Origin: Sinorhizobium shofinae
GTDB lineage: Bacteria > Pseudomonadota > Alphaproteobacteria > Rhizobiales > Rhizobiaceae
Assembly: GCA_001704765.1 (NCBI GenBank)
Contig: MBFK01000019.1
Coordinates: 1-64,000 of the forward strand
Length of the DNA: 64,000 bases
Direction of reading: 5' to 3'
Each line of letters starts with the position of its first letter. Within the stretch, counting starts at the first letter, position 1. The notes under the pieces are model-generated. The model was not told the origin of the DNA and ran no database searches. It worked only from the letters and a program-made list of their open reading frames with translations. Shown piece after piece: positions 17,888 through 27,116 of this stretch. Both the position numbers and the translations under genes were made by a program.

Positions 17888-17923
17888 ATACATTATGCGA
17901 TTTCTGAAGCACATAACAGGAAC
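17888..17923 (+). repeat. 36-base direct repeat, right copy, flanking the kinase/GDH module
   Basis: Same orientation as the copy at 12521-12556 and 29 of 36 positions identical, including ATACATTATGC and GCACATAAC. Between the copies lie the kinase/GDH operon and the IS630 remnant. Confidence 0.65.
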
Positions 17924-18113
17924 AGCGGCTGCCGCACCATAGATCTGGAAAGGATGACCCCCCAAGTCACAACTGCTGCAACCAATACAACCTTCCGTCA
18001 TAAAACTGTAACACAAGAGCGTATAACTCTCCTGGCGGCTTCTCACCGCCGGGCGCATGATGCGTCCTGACCTGCCCTCGGGCATTGTCCTCCTTTCAAC
18101 GCTCGGTGTTGTT
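17924..18113. other. intergenic region before the chemoreceptor
   Basis: No gene recognised. It should hold the chemoreceptor promoter; no clear consensus boxes were seen. A possible longer start of the receptor lies at 18057 but has no ribosome site. Confidence 0.4.
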
Positions 18114-20386
18114 ATGCGTTTGTCCGCGAAGCTTCCACTCGCCGCGGCGGGTCTTGCCGTTCTGTCCATTGCCGCGACCAGCCTTGCAAGCCTCACTGTC
18201 AGCGGCAGCCTCTCCTCTCGCGCCGCGGTCGATAAACTGGAAGCCTTGGCCGACGCTCGCCGAAACGAGCTTCGCCATTACCTGACGACGATCGAAAACG
18301 ATCTACGCAATCTGCAGGCGCAGAAGTCGGTCGCCAAGGCGCTCGGCGATCTGAACGCCGCCGCTGCCGGCATCGCCGAGAGACCTCTCGACGAACTGCA
18401 GCGGCGATATCTTGTCGACAATCCCAATCCCGAAGGCGAGCGCCCCCTCTACGCTTCGGCTGGAAAAGATGAGTACGATAAACTCCATGCCCGCTACCAT
18501 CCCTTCTTCCGCCGTTTTGCAGAGGAGCGCGGCTACAGGGATGTCTTGCTGGTCAATCTCAGTGGCGACGTCGTCTACTCGCTCAACAAGAAGGGCAACT
18601 TCGCCGTCAATCTCGGGCGCGAACCGTGGAAGGACAGTGGGCTCGGCCGGATCTTCGCAGAAACGGCCGAAGGGACGGACAAGAGCCGGCTCGCCTTTTC
18701 TTCCTACGAGACCTACCGCCCACTCGGTGCCAGCCCTTCGGCGTTCATTGCGATCCCGGTCGAGTCGCTCGACGGCAAGATCGGCGCACTGATGCTCGAG
18801 ATGCCGGATCCGATCCTTGGGCAGATCATCGGCAACAGAACCGGCCTCGGAGAAACAGGAGAAACAATCCTGCTCGATGGCAATGGATACTTCCTGACTG
18901 ACAGTGCCCGCACTGTTGAAAACGACATGCTCAATGTCCGGCTGGCTGAGGCTCTTGCTACCGACGAAGAGGCCATCATGAGCCGCGGGCTCGACGACTT
19001 TCGGGGGGAAGAGGTCCAGATGGCCGCAACGGGGCTCGACGCGTTCGGCACGCGCTGGACCGTGGCGGCGGTCATGACCTCGCAAGAGGCGTTTGCCGCC
19101 GTGACGGCCTTGCGCAACTGGACATTATTGACCGCCCTGGCGGTCCTCGCGGTCGCCACGGCAGTCGCCATCTGGTTCTCTCGCCGCCTGACGCGGCCGA
19201 TCACCAATCTGGTAGGCGATATGAGCCGTCTCGCGAGTGGCGACACGGCGATCGCCTGCCTCCGCCGCACACGCAGCGACGAAATTGGTGACATGGCTCG
19301 CTCCGTTGTCGTCTTCCGCGACGCGCTCCTCGACCGCGCGCGCCTCGAGACCGAGGCGGAGGAGACCCGGACGCTGATGGAAGAAGAGCGGCAAGCGCGT
19401 GAATTCGCTCAAGCAGAGACATCCCTTCACATCAACGAGACGGTGAATATGCTCGCCGCCGGCCTCGAGCGACTTTCGCAAGGTGACCTGACGGTGCGTA
19501 TCGAACAGCCTTTTGGGGAAGGCCTGGACCGACTGCGCTCCGACTTCAACCTGTCGCTCGAAAGACTTGCTGTCACGCTCGGCGAAGTGAAGGCACGGAT
19601 CGCTGATATCGATGGCGAGGCCGGCGACATGCGCGACGCCGTGGGCCAGCTTGCCAAGCGTACCGCCCACCAGGCCGCCACCTTGGAGGAGGCTGCGGCA
19701 GCGCTAGGCGCGATCACCCTTACCATGCAGCGCACAGCCGAGCATGCCGCCTCTGCCACCAAGATCGCGGCCGCAGCAAAGGCAAGCTCGGCGCGCTCCA
19801 GCGAAGTCGTCACCAGCGCGGTGGGCGCCATGGCTCAGTAGAGAAAGCTTCCGCCTCCATCTCGCAGATCATCGGCACGATCAACGACATCGCATTCCAG
19901 ACCAATCTGCTGGTCCTGAATGCCGGCGTCGAGGCTGCCCGTGCCGGCGAGGCGGGCAAAGGCTTTGCCGTCGTCGCGCACGAGGTGCGCGAGCTGGCGC
20001 AGAAATCCGCCATTGCCGCCCGCGAAATCAAGTCGATCATCCTGGCTTCCGGCGACGAAGTGGCGAAAGGCGTCTCTCTGGTTCGGGCGGCGGGCGACGC
20101 GCTGAGCGAGATTTCCGGTCAGATACACGCCATGAACGACCAGACGCTGCAGATTGCCGATGACGCCCGCGACCAAGCCAAGGACCTTCACCACATCAAC
20201 CAGACCATGGTCGCACTCGACGGGGTGACGCAGCAAAACAATGTCATGGTCGAAGAGAGCACGGCAATGACGCAACGTCTTTCGCACCAGGCTTCCAGCC
20301 TACTCGACCTCGTTGCGCGGTTTCGAGCGGCATCCGGTGAGCGCACAGCGTCTGAGGCACCGCGTGATGAAGTCCGTGTGGCCTGA
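18114..20386 (+). pseudogene. methyl-accepting chemotaxis protein, one-base frameshift
   Basis: N-terminal membrane helix (LPLAAAGLAVLSIAATSLASL), a periplasmic dCache-type sensor of about 290 residues, a second helix (LLTALAVLAVATAVAIWF), HAMP regions, and then the methyl-accepting coiled coil. The frame stops at a TAG (19839-19841) after GAMAQ. Adding one G before it restores [20 protein letters not shown] and the conserved hairpin tip [20 protein letters not shown], through to 20386. The truncated 575-residue product keeps the sensor but lacks the kinase-control tip, so it would not signal. Either a recent inactivation or a base-call error. No CheR-binding pentapeptide at the C-terminus. 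Confidence 0.88.
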
Positions 20387-21334
20387 CGGGCTCGACAACG
20401 CCTCAACGAGGCGAGCGATGCATCCTGGCCAGGCGATGGTTACGCCTCCCCATCACCGCCAGACACCGAAGGTGCCGGTTCCCTCAGATCATCCTCATCA
20501 TCCAGATCAATCTCATCGCTCGGCACTACATCCAGGCGATGCTTGATCGCCAGTGCATAGATCGTGTTGAGGATGCTCCGGTCCTCAAGATTGGGGTCGT
20601 CAGTGCCAGCAGCGACGCGCGGACCAGTCTCTTGCCGGAGGTTTTGGGACAGCGCTTCTGCACGAATTCAATCAGGCCCGGAATGGCCGCTTGCCGCCCC
20701 CTCGACCAGTGCCTCGACCAGTGCCTTCCCCAATGCCGACCTCTGATTAGAGGCGCCGAAAGTCCGTCATGAAACTGTCAAAAACAAGCCGTCGCATCAA
20801 TGCGCACAGTCGGCCTCTGCTTGCGAGATAGACCTTCGCCGGCAGTGTCCTGCCGGCGTTGTGATGAATAAACGCTGGAGCTATTTTTCGTCGCTAGTCG
20901 ACGCTGTCGACGCAGGACGGTGAGTACCGTCTCAGCCGCAGGAGCCGCCTCGATACCCGCGCCGGCGCCATTGGGGGGCGTCCCCATCTCGGCGCGCGCC
21001 TCAGCCACCAAATCCCCGTAGCCTACGGCTGACCGCGCGGCGCATAGCGCGCGAATTGGACACCCCGGTCCACGGCAACCTGCGATCGCCGGCGCGGCGG
21101 CCGAGCTGCGCCTATCCACGCGCCAGGTTTACAACCTGCTCGCCCGATATCGCATCCTGATCGATCCCGTTTACCGCGCGCCACCTGACGCGGCGAATGC
21201 GGCGGAGATCGTCCTTGCTAACGCCGCATCCTGATCGGACAGTCAATCGATAGACGATGGGTTGTGCAAAGTTTGAGTTGACCGTTTTCGATGGCGAGGA
21301 GACACTTGCAACCTGCAGCAAGGCAGGAGGAAAA
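20387..21334. other. remnant-rich region with no intact gene
   Basis: On the minus strand a stop-limited frame ending at 20440 reads an acidic tail (SDEIDLDDEDDLREP) after YALAIKHRLDVV; family not recognised. Near 20700-20727 a 12-base unit (CTCGACCAGTGC) is repeated in tandem. On the plus strand 21079-21159 reads AIAGAAAELRLSTRQVYNLL, a helix-turn-helix like those at the N-terminus of Mu-type transposases, with stops around it. Confidence 0.45.
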
Positions 21335-21643
21335 ATGATGGCCGAGGCAGACCGCTGGCGCCACATGGCAAGCGCGCCGAAAAACGGCAGTCGGATCCTC
21401 GTCACGATCCGCACGTCCGAACAGGGGGCGGCAGAAGTTGACCTCGCGTATTGGTCGAATGGCGATCAGTTCGGTACAGAAGGCTGGCGCGCCTCTGATT
21501 CCTCGCCCGGCCGCATCATCGAATACGCCGAGCCGGAATTGAAGTGCTGGATGCCGATGCCCTCGGCCAATCTCGATCGCACCTCGATGCCCTCACCCTG
21601 GGAAGGCGACGACGACCAAGAGCTCAACGGGTCAGGGATTTAA
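21335..21643 (+). CDS. hypothetical protein, 102 residues
   Basis: ATG at 21335 with an AGGAGGAAAA site. The product begins MMAEADRWRHMASAPKNGSR, the W-x2-M-x-SAPK-x-G pattern of small DUF551-like proteins often found on phages and plasmids, followed by ILVTI and a Trp-rich middle (DLAYWSNGDQF). No membrane segment. Function unknown. It stands alone between mobile-element remnants, so it was probably brought in by one. Confidence 0.65.
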   Translation: MMAEADRWRHMASAPKNGSRILVTIRTSEQGAAEVDLAYWSNGDQFGTEGWRASDSSPGRIIEYAEPELKCWMPMPSANLDRTSMPSPWEGDDDQELNGSGI

Positions 21644-21729
21644 GAACTCGCGACCGCGATGTTGCGAAGATGATACGCAGCGAGTGGCAAAATCCAGTTA
21701 AGCTATCCACAACAGGAGTACCTCTCGTA

Positions 21730-22080
21730 ATCCTATTCATGATGCGTTTGGCTGACTTCCCCGTAGACGACGGGGTCCTGAACTTTTGAGACGTGCGCTT
21801 GCAGCCGAACGCCCTTCTGCGTATTCGCCTGACCTTTTCGGCCTCGTCCAGGCGGTGGATCGTCCGGATGCTTTCTCGGTCGCCCACCGAGATGAAAATG
21901 GTCGATCTCGACCGTGCCATCGAGCATGTGCTCCCGCGCCGCCATGAGACGCAGCGTGTCCCATCCGCCACGCCGTAGGCTGGCTCACACCAAGAGCCTC
22001 GGCCAGGCGCACAGAGGACAACCCTTTATCCGACTGCAGCATCAGCCACATGCCCTTCAGCCAGACATTCAAAGGAAGCT
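21730..22080 (-). pseudogene. IS1595-family transposase remnant
   Basis: Read in two frames: MWLMLQSDKGLSSVRLAEAL and GVSQPTAWRMGHA (from 22050), then MAAREHMLDGTVEIDHFHLG with GRPRKHPDDPPPGRGRKGQ (to 21740). These are the ISXO2-like zinc-ribbon-HTH to DDE junction segments. A frameshift separates them and both ends are missing. Its right end runs straight into the broken SDR gene that follows, suggesting insertion into it. Confidence 0.75.
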
Positions 22081-22324
22081 TGTTCTCGGCAAGGCCGTTT
22101 CTTATGCGGGTGATGACCTCGACGCGATCGAAGCGATGTTGCGGCCATTCGCTCCGAGCTGGCAGGCCCGCGATTCCCGGATAATGTTCCGGGCGTTCCA
22201 GAAGTATGGCATGGTACCCGCGCCGGCATCACGCACCGTCCTCGCCGAAACCTTGGGCGCGCCGGTTCGCACTTACGCCGACTTCGCGCGCGAGACGGCC
22301 GAATTCTGGAGGAGCCAAGGATGA
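22081..22324 (+). pseudogene. C-terminal fragment of an NmrA/SDR-type NAD(P)-binding protein
   Basis: About 75 residues: LGKAVSYAGDDLDAIEAM, then PFAPSWQARDSRIMFRAFQK and LGAPVRTYADFARETAEFW. This matches the C-terminal end of NmrA-like/quinone-reductase-2-type proteins. No Rossmann start is present upstream, where the IS1595 remnant lies. The stop overlaps the ATG of the next gene (ATGA), so an original two-gene operon was cut by the insertion. Confidence 0.65.
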
Positions 22325-23034
22325 CTGCGAAAAGTGATCGGCCAGTAGCGGTCGTCGCCGGCGCAGGACCGGGCAACGGCCAGGCACTCGCGAGGCGTTT
22401 CGCCGATGCGGGCTATGCCGTCGCACTGCTGGCCCGCGATCCGGTCCGCGTGGCGACGCTGGCAGGCGAGATCCCCGATGCGCGAGGCTATGCCTGCGAC
22501 GTCGGTGACGCCGAAGCGGTATCGGCGGCCTTCGAACGGATTCGCACGGAACTCGGCGAGGTCGATGCGCTGCTCTACAACGCCGGGTCCGGCGTGTTCG
22601 CCGATGTCGAAGCGATCACGCCCGAACAGTTCGAGTCCTCGTGGCGTGTAAATGCCCTTGGTTCGCTGCTCTGCGCCAAAGAGGTAATGCCCGCCATGAT
22701 CGAGCGTGGCCGAGGCAGCATCATTTTCATCGGCGCTACCGCTTCGCGACGTGGCGGCATCGATTCAGCCGCCTTTGCTCCGGCCAAGGCTGCCCAACGC
22801 AGCCTCGCCGAATCTATGGCGCGCAAGCTTTGGCCCAAGGGCATTCACGTCGCGATCGTCATTATCGATGGCATTGTCGATATGCCGGGCGCTCGCCAGC
22901 ATATACCCGACCGGCCCGCCGAAGCCTTTGTCTCTCCCGCGGCGCTGGCGGAGACGGTGCATGCGCTGTCGTCTCAGGATCGCCAGGGCTGGAGTTTCGA
23001 GGTGGAGGTTCGCCCCTTTCTGGAAAGTTGGTGA
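22321..23034 (+). CDS. short-chain dehydrogenase/reductase-like protein lacking the catalytic Tyr
   Basis: A 237-residue SDR: VVAGAGPGNGQALARRF (cofactor site, here GAGPGNG), LLYNAGSGVF (NNAG variant), and IIFIGATASRRGG. At the active site the Y-x3-K motif reads FAPAK, so Phe replaces the proton-donor Tyr. A known SDR subgroup has this FA-x2-K version, so it is probably not a mutation. The ATG overlaps the stop of the truncated gene. NAD(P) binding is likely; normal ketone reduction is doubtful. Confidence 0.82.
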   Translation: MTAKSDRPVAVVAGAGPGNGQALARRFADAGYAVALLARDPVRVATLAGEIPDARGYACDVGDAEAVSAAFERIRTELGEVDALLYNAGSGVFADVEAITPEQFESSWRVNALGSLLCAKEVMPAMIERGRGSIIFIGATASRRGGIDSAAFAPAKAAQRSLAESMARKLWPKGIHVAIVIIDGIVDMPGARQHIPDRPAEAFVSPAALAETVHALSSQDRQGWSFEVEVRPFLESW

Positions 23035-23354
23035 CCTTACGATGATCCAGCTAGCCTGCTGGACCGACCGGCCAAATCCAATCAGACGCTTCTTACTGAG
23101 CTTTATCTATTCCCCAAGAAGATCGATGAGGCGCTCGACATGTTTTTCATTGTCGCCGGGGGCTGTTGATTGACCGTTGAAGGTCGAGCCGTAAAGCGAG
23201 GCAACCCGGCAAGTCAGCTCAGGTGCTTGCGACAACTCTGTCCGGCGAAAGAGCGTGCTCTCATGGAGGCACCATCGCGTCGGGGGCGCTCGATCGTTCG
23301 AGTTGGGAAGCTAGGATCGAACGGGATCCGCATCTGCACCTAAGCTGGCGACGT
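23035..23354. other. intergenic region, no gene seen
   Basis: About 320 bases without a supported frame, between the SDR-like gene and the phage capsid remnant. Confidence 0.45.
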
Positions 23355-23600
23355 CAGCCGAATCTGTTCGGCTTGCCTGTTGTGGCGACGAAGGCAATGG
23401 CAGCGGACAAGTTCCTTGTCGGCAACTTCCAAGCGGCGGCGACGCTGTATGACCGCTGGGCGGCCGGCGACGAGGTTAGTACCGAGCATGCGGATTTTTT
23501 CGTCCGAAATCTCGTCGCGATTCTAGCCGAGCAGCGGATCGGGCTTGGCCGTCAAGCAGCCCCTTGCATTGACCTATGCGACTTCGGCAACGTTGCCTGA
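23355..23600 (+). pseudogene. HK97-type phage major capsid protein, C-terminal remnant
   Basis: Reads NLFGLPVVATKAMAADKFLV, then AATLYDRW and FFVRNLVAILAEQRI, and ends DFGNVA, the C-terminal pattern of HK97-fold capsid proteins of alphaproteobacterial prophages. Between RIGL and DFGNVA the expected AVKQPLALTY is found in another frame, so two compensating one-base indels have occurred. The N-terminal three quarters are missing. A relic of a lost prophage. Confidence 0.75.
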
Positions 23601-23850
23601 TAGCCCACTTCGCCGAGCGGCGGGCTTGGAGAGGCGATCTCCCGCTCGCTTGGTGTCTCTGCGTTCAATAATATCCTAGAGCGCCTCGTAAACAGCATTT
23701 CGTTGCAAGAAGTTTCTGCATAGTCATATCGAGTTAATCAGGCCGATACATTCCTTTAGCGATGTCCGCTCATCGTGAATTATGGATTATATACTTGTTG
23801 TTTTCAGATATTTGCGTGAAAATAATGGTCGGCATTAAAAAAGGCGCAGG

Positions 23851-24069
23851 GATGCAGCGAGTGTTAGCGTGTTTGCTTTTATCTGCAATGCTTATCAACT
23901 CTACTCTACCTGTCGATTGCAAACCGCATACAGCCGCGAACAAAAAACCGCCGCACAGATCCAGGCGGTTGCGGCAGCAGTTCTTGGTGCCGCGGTTGTG
24001 GGCGTGGCGGCTGTCGCTGCAAGTCAGGGTCCTTATTACCGCCGCAACCCGTTGCTCTGCTGGTATTAG
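23851..24069 (+). pseudogene. possible frameshifted small exported protein
   Basis: One frame gives a signal-like start (MQRVLACLLLSAMLI at 23851); another gives a lipobox-like STCRLQTAYS, then an Ala/Val-rich helix (VLGAAVVGVAAVAAS) and stop at 24069. A single indel would join them into a short lipoprotein like those common in rhizobia. Low support; could also be chance. Confidence 0.3.
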
Positions 24070-24081
24070 CGAGCATCCTCA

Positions 24082-24933
24082 ATGGTGAGCGTGAGCGTCA
24101 GCGCCTCCAAGAACAATCTTGCTCGTGAACTGTTCGTACGGACCGCCGACGAGAACTACATCACAGCGCGCTGGTGCGCGATCAACCGACTGAATACCGA
24201 CTTTCTATGGCTTTCAGTCCACGCGCTGGAGAAATACCTCAAAGCCGCGCTGCTCGTGAACGGCCGTACGACACAAGACTACGGTCACGATATCGTCACA
24301 CTCTACTTTGCGGTTAAGCTCATCGCAGGACCGCTCTTGCCCAAGCGGCTTGAAAAACCGGCCGATCTCGACATCCATCACTGGCGCGACCGCTCGGTCG
24401 ACGAGTTTATGGAGCATCTGCTCTGCAACGAGAATGCCGGAAACCGCTATGCCATCTATGGTTTTGCGACGAGCGGCCAGGACCTTCACATGCTCGATGC
24501 GATGGTGTTCTCCATCCGGCGACTCGTCTGCGAGCTCGACGAGCAGATGTTGCCGGGCAAGGACTCCCCTACCATAACGCATCGGGACGTTCTTACGCGC
24601 CAGCCGGAACACTACGGTCAAATGTTCATGCCGCTCGACGACCTAATTGGGTCAAGCGAAGACACGCCGCTGCGTCGGGCGGCGCTGAATCTCAACTTGT
24701 CGTTCGCACCCAAGGACTATCCTCACGAGCCTTTGAGGCAGGGAAGCGCGACCAGAAACGCGGTGATCATCCGCCGAATCCTCGATCCGCTGGCGAGCGA
24801 CGATCCGCTGTGGGCCGCTGAGAGTGTAGAGATCGCCCTATGGTTCTTGGACAATGTTCAGGTCTCGAAAGGCGTTCGCGCGCAGATCAAGGAAGCCATC
24901 GAGGCGGCGTGTGCCAAGCATGGACTGACTTAG
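24082..24933 (+). CDS. HEPN-like domain protein
   Basis: A 283-residue cytoplasmic protein. Residues 30-75 read DFLWLSVHALEKYLKAALLV and then YGHDIVTLY, the helical pattern of HEPN domains (an A-EKxLKA helix and a later GH near the active site). The C-terminal half is not recognised. HEPN proteins are often RNases in toxin-antitoxin or abortive-infection systems and pair with a nucleotidyltransferase; no such partner is next to it. The start at 24082 lacks a strong ribosome site. Lies in mobile-element debris, so horizontal origin is likely. Confidence 0.65.
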   Translation: MVSVSVSASKNNLARELFVRTADENYITARWCAINRLNTDFLWLSVHALEKYLKAALLVNGRTTQDYGHDIVTLYFAVKLIAGPLLPKRLEKPADLDIHHWRDRSVDEFMEHLLCNENAGNRYAIYGFATSGQDLHMLDAMVFSIRRLVCELDEQMLPGKDSPTITHRDVLTRQPEHYGQMFMPLDDLIGSSEDTPLRRAALNLNLSFAPKDYPHEPLRQGSATRNAVIIRRILDPLASDDPLWAAESVEIALWFLDNVQVSKGVRAQIKEAIEAACAKHGLT

Positions 24934-25309
24934 CGCTATTCAAGGCACACAGCGCCGAGGGGGCGGGCGAAAACTTGCCAGGGCCGTCAGCCTCCGAACG
25001 GCGGTGGCCTCATTCGCGGATTTTTCGCCGCCCAAAAGAAGATCCGACAAAGTTATTCCCCTTCGCAATAAGAAAATCACGCACAGTCAGACAGCCCCCA
25101 CATATTCGGTACGGAAAAGGAGCGCCCCCCTGGTCGGGATCGCGGCCAGCGAAGCCGGTGCCGCAGGCGTGATTCGCTTGCTGATCGGGATCGACGTAAA
25201 GACACTAAGGCGGCGCTATCGGGCCGATTGAATCGAGGCGCGGCACCCGTCGGGGCAAGCTCGTGATGCATCTTTTCCGGCTCGCTGGCGGTAACGGCGG
25301 CGTGGCACT
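24934..25309. other. intergenic region, no gene seen
   Basis: About 375 bases. A frame at 25004-25231 has no family pattern or ribosome site. Confidence 0.45.
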
Positions 25310-25604
25310 GGGGGCGAGCCAGTCCACGTTCCGGTTCAGGCATGCCCCGGCCGCCACGGCATTTCCAACGCCTTCTTCCTCTATATCCTTGACCCGGACG
25401 GCCACCGCAGCGAGATCTACTGCTCCGCCTACCAGACTGTCGATCCGGATCTCGAGCCGATATAAATGGGATCTCAAGGATCCGCAGCGCCGGACGCTCT
25501 GGGGCGGCGCCCGCGCCGAAATCCCGGTTCGACACGGCAGCGTCTTCGCCGAGACAACCGTGACGGACTCCGTGCTGAAGGCGCAGCCGATCATCGCGCC
25601 CTGA
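25310..25604 (+). pseudogene. hpaD: homoprotocatechuate (3,4-dihydroxyphenylacetate) 2,3-dioxygenase, C-terminal remnant
   Basis: Reads GRHGISNAFFLYILDPDGHR, then EIYCSAYQTVDPDLEP, the C-terminal VOC half of extradiol dioxygenase HpaD, including the metal-ligand Glu in EIY. One extra T creates a stop after EPI; in the next frame WDLKDPQRRTLWG and HGSVFAETTVTDSVLKAQPI follow to the stop. Another indel lies just before GRHG, and the N-terminal half is missing. A relic of an aromatic-acid pathway just upstream of the decarboxylase gene. Confidence 0.78.
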
Positions 25605-25700
25605 CGATCGGACGCCACTGACAACAGCGCGCCGGGCGGAAAACACGCGCCCGGGCATCCACGCATGAACGACCACGAATGTCCGCGAGGAGACAGAGAG

Positions 25701-27116
25701 ATGGATGAAGCCACGTTCGCCGAATGGTCGAGAAAAGCCGCAGAATGGGGAGCCGCATACCGGGCCTCGCTGCGCGACCGACCCGTGCGCGCGCAAACGG
25801 CGCCTGGCGACATCGCCGCGCAGATACCAGCCACCCCGCCGCAGACCGGCGAGGGCATGGAAGCGATCTTTGCCGATTTCGAAAAGATTATCATGCCGGG
25901 AATGACGCACTGGCAGCATCCGCGTTTCTTCGCCTATTTTCCGGCGAACGCCGCGCCGGTCTCCGTTGTTGCGGAATATCTGGTGACGGCGATCGCCGCG
26001 CAGTGCATGCTCTGGCAGACGTCGCCTGCCGCAACCGAGCTTGAAACCAAAGTCCTTGACTGGCTGCGCCAGGCGATCGGCCTGCCGGAGGGCTTTGCCG
26101 GCGTCATTCAGGATTCCGCCTCCTCGGCGACGCTTTCCGCGGTCCTCGTCATGCGCGAGCGCGCGCTTGCCTGGAACGGCAACAAGGCGGGGCTCAGCGC
26201 CAATCCACGCCTGCGCGTCTATTCCTCAGACCAGGTTCATACGTCGATCGATCGCGCCATCTGGGTCTCGGGCATCGGCGAGGACAATCTCGTGCGCATT
26301 CCGGTCGAGGGTGACTACCGTTCGATGGATTGTGCGGCGCTGGAAGCGGCAATCCTCCGCGACAAGGCAGCGCGCTATGTCCCCGCCGGCGTCATCGCCT
26401 GCACAGGCGGCACAAGCACCGGCGCCTGCGACAATATCGCTGACGTTGTTCGGGTCGCCCACGCCCACGGTCTCTACGTGCATGTGGATGCGGCCTGGGC
26501 CGGCTCGGCGATGATCTGCGAGGAGTTCCGTCCTCTCTGGGCCGGCGTCGAGGAGGCTGACTCCGTCGTCTTCAACCCGCACAAGTGGCTCGGCGCCCAG
26601 TTCGACTGTTCGGCGCATTTCATCCGAAGCCCCGACGATCTGGTCCGCACCCTTGCCATCAAACCGGAATATTTGAAGACGCACGGCAAGGACGGGATCA
26701 TCAACTATTCCGAATGGACGGTGCCGCTTGGCCGGCGTTTCCGGGCACTCAAGCTCTGGTTCCTCCTGCGGTTCCATGGGCTGGCGGGGCTGAAGGGTAT
26801 GATCCGCAACCACGTCGCCTGGGCGGAGAAGCTCGCTGAGCGGCTCGGCCGGGAGGATGGGTTCGAGATCGTAACCGAGCCGGTCCTGTCGCTGTTCTCC
26901 TTCCGGCACCTGGGCGGCGGCGACCTCGACACCCACAATCTCGCTTTGGTCAATGCCATCAACGACGACGGACGGATCTATCTCACCCAGACTCGCGTCG
27001 ACGGGCAGATCGCGATCCGCTTCCAGGCCGGGCAATTCGAGATGACCGAGAACGACGCCGACACGGCCTTCGAGGTCATCACCGAAATTGCCAAGAGCCT
27101 CGGCGGCATCGCCTGA
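25701..27116 (+). CDS. PLP-dependent aromatic-L-amino-acid decarboxylase family enzyme
   Basis: A 471-residue group II pyridoxal-phosphate decarboxylase. The PLP lysine is in FNPHKWLG, the cofactor Asp in HVDAAWAGSA, and the N-terminal swap segment HPRFFAYFPANA is typical of plant/animal-type tyrosine, tryptophan and DOPA decarboxylases. The ATG at 25701 has a GAGGAGA site; the ATG at 25665 does not. It should make an aromatic amine and CO2. Adjacent hpaD debris fits an ancient aromatic amino acid degradation locus, but substrate is not settled by the sequence. Confidence 0.88.
   Translation: MDEATFAEWSRKAAEWGAAYRASLRDRPVRAQTAPGDIAAQIPATPPQTGEGMEAIFADFEKIIMPGMTHWQHPRFFAYFPANAAPVSVVAEYLVTAIAAQCMLWQTSPAATELETKVLDWLRQAIGLPEGFAGVIQDSASSATLSAVLVMRERALAWNGNKAGLSANPRLRVYSSDQVHTSIDRAIWVSGIGEDNLVRIPVEGDYRSMDCAALEAAILRDKAARYVPAGVIACTGGTSTGACDNIADVVRVAHAHGLYVHVDAAWAGSAMICEEFRPLWAGVEEADSVVFNPHKWLGAQFDCSAHFIRSPDDLVRTLAIKPEYLKTHGKDGIINYSEWTVPLGRRFRALKLWFLLRFHGLAGLKGMIRNHVAWAEKLAERLGREDGFEIVTEPVLSLFSFRHLGGGDLDTHNLALVNAINDDGRIYLTQTRVDGQIAIRFQAGQFEMTENDADTAFEVITEIAKSLGGIA

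Noticed and set aside
20778..21119. 113-codon minus-strand frame
   Set aside because: No ribosome site or family pattern; overlaps the plus-strand transposase-like remnant.
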